Assembly (NCBI RefSeq): GCF_000003815.2
Contig: NC_049996.1
Span: forward strand, 10,634,266-10,698,265
Reading direction: 5' to 3'
Origin: Branchiostoma floridae
Taxonomy: Eukaryota; Chordata; Leptocardii; Amphioxiformes; Branchiostomatidae
Length of the DNA: 64,000 bases
This document shows, piece after piece, positions 12,501 to 24,500 of this stretch. Position 1 is the stretch's first letter. Every line of letters starts with the position of its first letter. The notes under the pieces were generated by a model. That model had not been told where the DNA came from. It saw only the letters and a list, made by a program, of their open reading frames with translations, and did not search any database. A program made the translations under genes and the position numbers.

Positions 12501-15500
12501 CAGGCAGTCTGTAGCCAGTGGGCCTGTACAGCCCACAGCACACTGCTTGTGGCAGCAGTCTTGTGGGTTCGGACCTTTACACCTGTAGTCACACTGTTCA
12601 CTGCAGTAACCTGGGCCCAGGCCGCGCCTTTTGGTAACTGTCAGGGACATCAGATTCAGAAAGGAATTAAACATCAAAGACTTCACTATGTGTACAGCAC
12701 TGGTACAGCATCCTTAAAACCAACAAAGTGCTAGCCAAATCTTTGTGGTAACACTTAACCTTACATTCTTCTTATTTGTAGTTTTGAATAAATTAAACCA
12801 CTATGACATTGTGAATAAACTGTATGTGTAACGTCAGTGAAGTTACAAAGACTGCCTTGATTTCACAATCATTCAGATACTATTTATCTCTTCAGTTAAC
12901 AACAAAATCATTAGTACCCTTGCCAAGCCAATTACAGTTACAAGGGGTGTGAATCTCATTTCTCTAGATCTGATGGTAAGCAGAAATCCCCTCTTGAATG
13001 GTTTTGCTGACCAAAGTTTCACTATGTTATGTCACAAAGTTGTGCTACTTACAGCTCTGGCAGTCTTCTTCTCTGCTTCCCCAACAGTAACCATTACAGC
13101 TGGCAGGACAGGGCTCACCTGTAACAAACATACAACGTTAATGAACATGTGGGGATATCAAGCCAAGTTACCTACCTGTCAAACTACAGATCATTTGGGC
13201 TTAATGTGAGGCTATCAATGGTCTTTAGACCCTACTTGAAAGTAATACTTATGTCTATGCAAAATCAAAATGTTTCCTTTTGTCCATTTCTTTCTTTCTT
13301 TCTTTTGTTCAGACACTAAAATAACTGGTAAAACAGATTATAATAAATACAACATAACAACCTAGACTCATAAAATATATGAGGGGAACATATTAGATAC
13401 CATCTATTTTTTCCTATGATTACCACTATCTAATGCATTAAGCATCTGTACAAGTCATATTATTTCTTATTATTGAGAAATTGGTAACGACATGTGGTAA
13501 ATCACTCAAACAGCAACGTAAGAGAATAGGCCCCCGAAACCCCTATATAAATGAATCCGGTAAGAACTCACATATTCTTGCTTTGTCCTTTGTGTCGGAT
13601 ATGACATAGTACCCATCGGCTAGGATATCCCCCTTCCAGTCAATGGTGTTTTCGTAGCAGAGTTGTGGGTTGTTGAAGAATGTCACGTTTCCCTTCAGGA
13701 TTTCTGGTTGTGTGAAAACCACGCGAAAGGTACATGCATACTGTTAACAATTCTACACCTGTAACATGCATGATGTCTATCCTCCAGAATCACCATATTA
13801 TGTGACCTTCAATGCTGCCAAGCAAATTTTGACCTAAAATTTCACCAAGCATCACCTCATTTTTATCCCATTCAAAACAAAATGCTTTTTTTCACCAAAG
13901 AAAAAATAATTTCACCAACCCCCTTCCAACCTGTAACCAAACTTGATGCAGTCACCAATCCCATGAGCAGACCTTGTACAGTTTGTGTTCTTTCCTACTG
14001 TGACTTACAAGGCAACGCTACTGGATTTTTCAAGGCTTCAGTTTTGGCAAAAACATAATGCACAAAATGTACTTGGATTCGGAAAGAATTGTCTACATGG
14101 CTCAAAAACCAACTAGAAACCAGACTAGACATTGTCAGATTCAATCACAATTTCTATTTTCACGTTCAAAGTCTTTTAATACCTTGTCCAAATCTGAGTC
14201 CCCATCATTTGAAACATTCTTGTTTTACGCTTGAATATCATTGACAGACCGAAGTATGATCTACGTTTTGGTAGGAAATAGTAGGAAAATACACGTATTG
14301 TCCAAGGTTTGCTTCCCCATGACTTATACATTCCTTTTCCACCAGCCAAACCCGTTTCATGCCCACCTCTGCTTGAACATTGCCTTACCGGCCAGGTTGG
14401 TAAACCTGAGTTCTCTAAGGCCGTTTGTACCCCTGGGGTCGATGTTGGTAGATACAAACAAAGAGGATCCTCGGTACAAAGTTTTTCCTCGAATAATGCG
14501 TAGATTTTCGAGGGGTATGGAGCTGACATGTGAAAGTGCTATCAGGACATACCCTGTCACTTCAGTGATACTCTACAAAAGAGGGAGGAAAACAAGAGAA
14601 CACAAGTCAATCTTCACAGTTTGTCATCATTCCTGTCAATCTTTGTCTTCTCACCTGTCAGCGAGTTGAAGCGTAGTTCTCGGAGACCCAGTGTCGGAAT
14701 GTTCTTGTTGAAGTTGAACTTTACCGACAGAGCACTGCCGTGGTACAAGTTCTTACCGCGAATGATTCGCAGGTTTTCGAGAGGAATGTAGCTGATGTCC
14801 GACAACGCTATGAGGACATATCCGGTAACTTCCCTGATATCCTATAGTGTGTGTAGAGAGAGGGGTGGTTATATCTAGTGTTTGCCTACATAGCAGGCTC
14901 AAGGCGCTTTCCAAATTGTCATCAATTTGGGCACACTACATGCATGTACTGTTATCTGATTGCGCATTGTTCCAATGTCTGCCTTTTCATTAGACTAGAA
15001 GACTTCCATGCAAATTGGTCTTAAGCATTTTCCAATCTTACTTCCCACTCACTGAATCACTATGTTCGAGTGCAAAAGAATAAAGGCAGAACATATACCA
15101 ATCAGAGATCAGTAAATGTATGTAACATATTAAAAAAAAACGAGAAACTGACAACACTGCCCTGAACCTGCTATGGAGGCTATTGGTATAACAAAAATTG
15201 ATGTATGCACTCTGATTGGCTGTAGCAGTGATGATGATGATGATGATGATGATGATGACAGGCTCATGATAAGTACATGTACAAATGTATATGGAGAAAA
15301 ACATGGTGTTAAGAAATACATGTATGTTATTTGTGGGTGAACCTTACAATTGCTACTGTCAGAATAACAAGTGTACATTTACAAGCAAATGTGGAAAATT
15401 TCCCTCCAAGTATTACAAATGTATTTCACTATATATCATTTATATACCTTTAGTGCCACCTAGCAGAACATGAAAGTACTGCATAATATGAAAATGTTGA

Positions 15501-18500
15501 CATGGAAATGCCAGGAAATATAATGTTCAATGATCAATAAGCAGCAAGTCATCATTAGTATTTTTACTTACATGAATATGAAGATTTTTTTGACAAATTT
15601 ATTTCTAATATTCGAATCTACATTTGGTAGAATCCTTAGTTGTACAATTTCAGCTATGATTCAATACAAAAGCAACACGAAGTTATAGTCGATCTTAGTG
15701 TTGGAAGACACAAAGCTAAAATCGTACAACTGTAAAGTTAGTTTCTGTTGATATGTCAAAAATCTTTGATGGCTTATAAGATTCGAAAGAGGAGTATCAA
15801 AAATTTTATTTCATTTCCACCTTCTGGGGTGGGAAAATATGAAAATTACAACCGAAACGACTCCTCTCACCTTGACAAAGCTGAGGTCTCTGCCTGTTCC
15901 CTCGATTGCCACCAGCTCTAGGTTCCCGTCCACATAGGTACAGTTGGTATACAGGTTCTTCAGCAAGTTGTAATGATGGTTGGGGTCTCCTATTGACGTC
16001 AACTTGTTATCTGTCCCGAGGCAAACTGGAAAAAACAATGATGTTTGATTAATCAAACTACCAATTCAAACGGTGCACCAGTATCCATATTGTATGAACA
16101 GATAGGTTTGGAAAAGAAAAATTGACGATCTTTGAAAAAACATACTTAATTGATGAAATATGTATTGTAAACAAATAAGATATGTTGGAGGGTGGATAAC
16201 ATTTCAAAACAATGCTATTATACCATTGGGCTCGCCCCTGAGGCGTTGCCAAAAACCATACACCAGCATGATTCAATTCAATTCTTTATCACAACTTATC
16301 ATGCATGACATGGATGCAGACTTAGACTAACAGATTCTTTGATTCCCCATGAAGGAAAAAAGCTTGATAATCGTGAAAATCTTGCGGAGTAGGCCATTGA
16401 TTTTCGTGCCTTGCGATCAGCATCTCTCCTTGGATAATACCAGTACTAGCGATAGCAGTGTAATTGTAGGGGCCATTGAACGTCTTTAGTCAGGCACCAT
16501 TAACAACCAAATACCCTGACAGGGCACTGGAGACTAAGATAGATCCCCTCATATAAAGTGGCCTATTAGAGCCAGTGCCTATTATGATTCTTCACAGCAA
16601 TTCTACATACAGCAGCTGCTTTAGTTGTTAAATGGCTTTCACCATGGTCCTTTCTTTAAGGGTAAGATTCAGTCACCTATATGGTGTATAGATTGACCCG
16701 TAAAACTAGGCTCTTCCTGAAAAAATGGAAGCATTTTCAGGAAAGGAAGTTAGACCAGAATGGAGACAAAACACGCAAAGATACGTAAATAAGGCCATGG
16801 AAAAATGGTAAAAAACAACACACAATATGGCCAATTCTACTGGTTGCAATTTTTCTATTCCATGAAGAGAAAGGCGTATACACCCTTCCCCTAATGATGT
16901 CTTGTTATATTTTATCCTTCAAAGGTAGTTTTCATCACAGTATCTATTTACGTGGCCTCTGCTGGCTTCAGAAAACATATATTTAGTGGCACTTCCAAAG
17001 GTTGCCAGGTTGTTTCTACCCTTCTGAAAGTACTTGAGGCCACCCACTTCTTCCATTGTGGATCGTCTTTTGTCACCAAATCTTTTTCCTGATCGGTTTA
17101 GGCCATGGAATTGTGGGAATACAATGTACAACAGTTCATTCATCATATTAGTAATTTTTGCATAACTACAAATACAATAGCTGAAGGTTCCCTTAGATTT
17201 CAATTGAGATTTAGATTCTAGATCATTGGTAAGCATCTTATTGGAAGAGTTTGAAAAGTACCTTTATAATTACTGGTATACACATAATTATTATGTTGGT
17301 TTCAATTCAAAATCTCATATTCCAAAATATGACAAAGAGAGAAGCTCACATAATTTCTATCTTGACAATCATCTTATGGTCAGGAAATACTCAAGATATC
17401 TACTGGATAAGAACTACAGTCAAACCTGTATTAGGGGCCACCTCTACAGAGGGGCCACCTGTCCATAGTGGCCACTTTTTGTCGGTCCCTTGGGTATTTT
17501 ATCTACAAGTTGCCACCTCTATACAGAGGCCACCTGTCTATAGTGGCCAAATTTGTCCGGTCCCTTGAGTGGCCGCTATAGACAGGTTTGACTGTACAGT
17601 CAAACCTGTATTAGGGGCCACCTCTACAGAGGGGCCACCTGTCCATAGTGGCCACTTTTTGTCGGTCCCTTGGGTATTTTATCTACAAGTTGCCACCTCT
17701 ATACAGAGGCCACCTGTCTATAGTGGCCAAATTTGTCCGGTCCCTTGAGTGGCTGCTATAGACAGGTTTGACTGCATATATCAATTTCATTAAGTCTTAT
17801 GTATGACAAGGCTTAGCCATAACATAGATTATTTGGAGATGGCAGAAGACTATATCAGACCTAGAGTTTTCCACTGTTCTGTGTTCATACATGTAACGGG
17901 AGGTGCCCCAACACGGTACGCTTTTTCTTGCGCTCAAACTCATGACGCTCCATCGCTAGTTGCCTGAGAGTGGTCAAATTTTGATGACTAAATTTTTTTC
18001 ACATAGATTTCAACAACATACTTGAATAAGAAATGCATTCATGTGGTTCATGAACATTTCGCGCTGCGTGTTACAAGCGGCAAACACTGTGAGACAATTT
18101 CGTGTATGTAACCTTCCAATTTTGAGCTACGCTGGACAGTGTGCCTAACTCGGTACGCTTTTTTTACATTTTGCTCTCTTCAGAAGTAAGTGGTAAATTT
18201 AAGTACACAGAAAAAAATTATAGTATGATATTTTAGCTTTCTTTTGACAGTAAAATTGTGACTGTATGTACTTCTTGTCTCACACGAGGAAGGCTGTACC
18301 TAGAACAATCCAGCTGATGTTTTTACCGGCAATGGGCTGAATGCACTGATTGTGAATGCCCGACTAAAAAAAACATTACGAAAAAAAGACACCGCCAACA
18401 TCAACAAAACTCTGTCTGATTATATGAAAATATCATCTACATCTCTCTTTCAAGTCTTATTTTCATAGACAGCACGAATCATTTGTTACCAGTCACATAA

Positions 18501-21500
18501 ATATTTGGAGCGTTCTCTAGTCTGCCACCTTCACGGCCACACTCCCTTGGGAGTACAATGGTGGCAATGTTTATGTCGCTTCCTTTTGGTTGCTTTTCTA
18601 CTAAACAAACATTTGAAGACCCATATTCTTAGTGTTTTATGGAGCTTTATTTATGTGTATCATGGCAGTTGTGTGACTGCTTGGAAGAGTTCGTATAGTT
18701 AGCGACACGAGCCGCCAATACGCAGAGGCCGGTGACCGCAGTGATTCAGCACTGTCAACATTACTGTTAGAATTCTGTTTTAAAAAAAAAACATGAAGTA
18801 AATATGTTAAAGTATACTTGGAATTCAAATTAAAGCTGTGTACATGGACTTGGTTTATTTACCTTTGTAATCAGCATAGTCAGTGGCAACAAACACGGTG
18901 TACTTATGGATAATAAGATCAGCAAAAAATCCGTACCGTCTTACGACGGTGACCGTCTTAGGGCGGCCCCCGTTAGTCAGCTTCAAATGGTACATTGTAA
19001 TTGTCTCCATTTACTCCGACACTGCAAGCTATGAGAACTTTTATCAGACATGCTGTCTCATGTAAGTAGAAGATAAAATCCATAACTACCAGGAGTGATA
19101 GACAAACGATAGACAGACGGATAGTATCTGAAGACAGGATTGTAGATAAAGGTGAAGAAAAAGATTGCCTGAAATAACCTTATATGTGCACTGTACGCAT
19201 TTACGTCCATTTGCAAGTCTACGATATTACCTTTGACTCATGTTAGAAGTCGTGTTTATTTAAAAGCCTGTGGCTTCACTACATCATTGGCACCTAAAGT
19301 ATTAATGCCAATCAAAAACTATGTACATTTATTAGCCTGATTTTTGTACTGTTTCTGTTATTCTATGTATCCAGAGCTACTTCAACCCAGTGAAACTTTG
19401 ATCACACAGTTAGGCAAACCACATGTAAGGATTCAACAAGGACTGATACCAGAACAGTCTATGCTAGACTCTGGGTAACATGGGGGTCTGCATGCCTCTT
19501 TTCTGCTAGGCAAAGGCAAGATGTTTCAATTTCCCTTAGTCAATACCTGTAACTTGTTGCAAGGTGGCCTCATTTTACATAATTTCAATCTAGCATAATT
19601 TGTAGGCATTCCTCCTGAATGTAGCGCAAAAAATTTTTGCACATCCATGCAGACTCCCTAACATCAATCATAGAAACTAGTACAAACTTAGGTCAATCAT
19701 ATCATATGGCAGAGGAGTTATGATAAGATAGCCAGAAAAGCGAACTCACTGCAAAGTTAACACTTCTTCCATATACTTTGCCCTAGTTTGGTTGGTTAAA
19801 TGGCCCATTCATCCAGCCCCAGAGAGGATTCTGAATGAGACTGACAACAGAGATCTGACTGACACATCTCCCACTGCTCTCAGTAGGACCCAATCTCACC
19901 ACATCCTGGAGATGATCCCACCACTTACCTGGCACCACTAATCTAATCTGACTAACTCTCTCAGACAGATGACCCACAAAACTAGGGAAATGTTATCAGT
20001 GGTACCAATTATGTGCTGTAAAATTAACTGGTAGGTCAGGCTATGCTAATCAAATTCTGTGGCTCTACATAACCTAATGTGGTAAAATAAATCACTGCTC
20101 TAAAAGAAAATGCCAGTGGCTTTGCACCAGAGTACAACTTGAAGAAAAAAAAGGATAAGAGAAAATCTAGCTACTGGATTATGCTTGGAAGCCCATGTGT
20201 CTTTTTGGTTAATAATAATAATAATAATCACCAGGTGTTTTTTGCCAGCCAGTAGGTACCCATTATGAGTAATGAGGCTGATTAACGTGGTCGAGGCACC
20301 TCCTCGAGCACGGGACCCCCGTTTTACGTCCCTCCCGGAAGACGATTTCGTGGAAAGCTTCGTGAGGCTACAGCAATCCGGACGTCCTTGGTTGGTCTCC
20401 CATCCAAGCACTGTCCGGACCGCGCGTTGCTTAACTTCCGAGATCGAGGGAAGGTGGTACATGATGTAGCTCTGTAGTATAGGCCAATGTTTTTTTCACA
20501 TTTTATGTCATGTCAAAGAAACATGCCCTCCCCATGTGTACCTCACCTCTCCAACACATGTAACCCATTAGAAGGGCACCCCTGCCCATTACTCTTCTTG
20601 AGTTACTGGGAGATGTGGGGTTCCAGCAACTAGGACCACAGGTTTGGTACTGTTGAAATGTGTGCAGACTACTAGATGCACAATGCATGATAACTTTGTT
20701 GAAAAAACAAACAAAAGATGGGCCTATGGTACAATCAATCTACCAGTTAATGGTAATTTTTTAAACCTTCTGGATAATGCAGATTGTGTTTTAGGTAACC
20801 TGTGTTAGTAATAACATCTCCTTGATGGTCCAAGAATTATCACAACTAAGAGATACAGGTAATATGAGTTCTGTGTTTAACACCATTAGGAGTCAGGGGG
20901 CAGTAATAGTGGCCCTGCGTCATAAGGGCTGATATAAATAGCTGACAGAGTAATAGTAATGTAAACAAATATACAGATGTACATTTGTAGGTGCTAAAAT
21001 CCCTAAAAGCATCCTGTGTACAAATCCAGCTAAAAGCATTTCAACATCACTGTTTTTTACTCAGAATAGCTCTGACCTACTTTTTCTGTGGAAGCCTGTC
21101 AATCAAACGTAATTGGCTTCATCACAACTTTGGACCAATCAGAGAGAAGCTGAACTTGCTGAATGCCAATCAAAACATAGCCTAGATGCCAGACTGTTTC
21201 CAGGGCCTATACAGCTGAATAGGCTACCCAGGTGTTTGAAAATAAACAAACAAACAAACAAACAAACAAACAAACAGCCCAACTCCTGGATCCTAGGGCC
21301 AACATGCACCAAAGGAAATTCTACAGCAGGCCCCCAAGAGTTAGTTAGACCCTGATGAACTGTGCACAATAGATATCATTCAAACTGGGCCAGGCCTGGT
21401 ATCCAGGCTAATCAAAATGAGCCTGTTCTGCAGTTATTGATGTATCTCTGGATGTTCTATAGAAATGGGGCCATCACAGCTATCTCAAATCTAATAATGT

Positions 21501-24500
21501 GTGGCAGTACGTCACAACAGCACCTGCAGGTATCTTGACTGCATTAATGTAATTGCCTCTCTCAGATCCATGCCTTTTGGCTTGTCTGTGAATATTTGTG
21601 GAAGGGTTACAAAGCAATATCTGAATACGGCCAGAAGTCTGTCATGTCTGATTGTCTTGTGTAGTCAGTGAGGGGCTTTTAATGGAATAAAAAAAACACA
21701 AATTGCTATAACCTGTGAAGCTATTCATAAACTGCTTCAATCTGCATTTGTACAATGTTCTTCATTCCTTTGTTTCAGCATTTAAAACCAGAGCATGTTG
21801 TTGGGGCCCATTCCTTAGCCTGGTATCCAGCCGTAATATGGCTCCCGAGTATAGCTCGCAATTACGAAGAACAGAGAAGAGACTAGGGAGCTATATTACA
21901 GCTGGATACCTGGATACCAGGCTACCCATTCCTACCCCTGCTGTACACATGTTCCAGTCAGAGGGGGGTGTCCCCAAAGGTCTGACCTGCTGACCTCCTT
22001 ATCAGTGGTGTCCATCCAATGTAAGGGACACCCCATCCCATGGCACCACTATTTGTACTGATTAGTCTACATGTGGAAGCCATCTTTTTCACCTGTAGTT
22101 ACTAGACTGATGATATCAGCCTTGTTAGTTTACTGTGGCTCCCATACTCTCCCCTCACCATGGGTATGGGTGCCTCGGTAAACTAACTCAGGCCAGTACG
22201 ACTTGGGAGAAGTCAAAAGAACCTTTAATTTGATTTCTTGCCCTTGCTTGGTCTTTCTAGCATGTTCTAATACTAGCAATAAATATTTCATGACAAGAAG
22301 AAATGAAACACATTCCCATCATCAATTGTGCTGATACAGAAAATATGTATCATAGCAGGTGGCACTTCAGGTAAATCAAAAATGGAAGTATGCAATGTAT
22401 TCACTATGGGACACAAATATCAAATTTGGTACATAACTTTCCCCCCAAAGTTTGCTTAGTCTGTAATAAGTTATGACAGTAAGATTAACAGGTGTCTCTA
22501 CTTCCTACACCCGTAAGCTTTCCTTTAACAGGTGGGTGTCAACAGGTACTGGTGGTGATGACCACAGGAGTCTTGCCATCTTGATTGGTCACAAATTTTG
22601 TTATTTACTTTACCAGAATGATGGTTTCTACCTTTCTTCAGATACAATGGAGATGGGCAAAGTGTTTGTCTTGTAGTCTAATATTTTGAGGTAACACAGG
22701 AAATAAAACCTCCTAGGCTAATAAGAAAGGTCAAACAGAAAGAAAAGTCTTTCTCAAATCTCACAGCATGTTTTGAAGTAATAAAATGTTGAGGTTGAGA
22801 ATACTACTGTGTTGCCAAGCAAAGGTATATATGACTGCTAGTGAAATGGAAATACCCCAGTCTACCAGACAGTAAGGTCAAACAATGGCCCACATCTCTC
22901 AATCAGTGGAATTGCGTGGACCAATCACTGATAACAGCACTAAAGACATGGCAGAGATGACACATGTATGTGAAGTCTAGCCGCATAATACCAGAGGGGC
23001 GCTCAGCAAAACGCACTCATTTGTCAAACGTAAATTCCTGCTTCTACGAGCAAATTACCTTGGTTTTATTACAGTCATACAAACGCATCTACTCGTCTCA
23101 GATGATGCTAGGGGTGGATACCTTTTTGCTTGATCAGGTCCGGTTCAGGTTCAGGTCCAGAGGATCCGGTTCAGGTTCGGACCTGAACCTGAACCGGATC
23201 CTGTCCTTGTCGATATTCCGCGGAGGCCGAGGTTGGTACATATCGAGCTCGAGTGGAAAATTCCCCAACTATCCTCGTAAATTTTCACTCTAAATGAAGA
23301 ATCAGTTCACAGAAAAATTAATCATGGGACAAGCAACATTTCTTTCCTTCTTATGAGCATGTATTCAATCCATTTTTCCGAGTTTGAGGCGCAAAATAAG
23401 TAGCCCGAAGAATGAAACCTTTCCGCCGGAGAAAAACAAGCGCCATCATGTTGAATCCCCCGACGAGTCTCGTGGGTTCTCACCAAACCACGCGAGAATA
23501 TAGCAACTTCAGCCAATCACGTCGCAGCAAAACTCCAAACAACGCCACCTTGCGACCATGCTGACAATACATCTAACATGGCGGCTTGTTGTCTTCGTCG
23601 GGCGCTGAAGTTTCTTTCTTCAAGGCGACATAGATACGCTTCAAACTCTGAAATATGGATTGAATACACATGCACAAGAAAGAAGAAATGTTGTTTGCCC
23701 CATGATTATTTTTTCTGAGCGCTGATTCTTCATTTAGAGTGAAAATTTACGAGGATATTTGAGGAACTTTCCACTCAAACTCGGTGCGTACCTCGTGTCG
23801 TGATTGAATTTGTTTTGTTTTTTTGTTATTTTTTCGTAGCGCATTTTTATTGTTGACTTAAATGGAAGCGACAGTTACACAGATCAACGAATATAAATTT
23901 ATTGTAGGCTAATCTTGTTTGATTCATGGGTATTTTTGCCTTTCATTGCCAAAGTAATAGTGGGATCTCCATATACAATAGATTTCTTGATTTTTTTAGA
24001 TTCGGTCCAAAAAAAACGGTTCATGACTTTCGGTTTTTTGGACTCGGTTCCCGGATGTTGTACCGGTATAAACCGGTCCAGCCGAACCGGTATCCAGCCC
24101 TAGATGATGCATATCAATATTTCCTGTATACTTGGGGAGTAGAGAAGAACTGCCGAATTGCTAGCATTACCAGTAATAATAGCAGCAGGAGTCTTTACTG
24201 AGTAATTTTGAAAGCATCAGGTTAACTGCCTGAATGCCGCATACTGCGTCTGGATAGATGAGCTAAAAGATAAATGTATGACATTTATATATACAGGAAA
24301 AGGATTTATGGAGAAAACTTTAAGACTTTTTTTCTACTGATCTCCTTGTTGAGTACCCGGTTATATATGTACAATAATATTGTATATACAAATATATTAA
24401 TATTATATCATCATATAGACCGGTGCAATGGCCTAGTGGGTAGAGTGTTCGCCTTGCATTCGGTAGGTCGTGAGTTCGATCCCCGGCCGAGTCATACCAA

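Larger units (their letters stand above)
12638..14388 (-). other. EGFR introns 5, 4 and 3 (with exons 5 and 4 between)
   Basis: Non-exon parts are 12638-13052, 13119-13571 and 13704-14388. The last separates exon 3b from exon 4. I searched it for a third copy of exon 3 and saw none. Confidence 0.75.

Noticed and set aside
13704-14388. A third copy of EGFR exon 3
   Set aside because: No further sequence resembling TGYVLIAL or [10 protein letters not shown] was found here or in 14842-15870.
20390-20466. A 5S rRNA gene on the minus strand
   Set aside because: Only the internal promoter part resembles 5S; the rest is SINE body with an (ATT)n tail.
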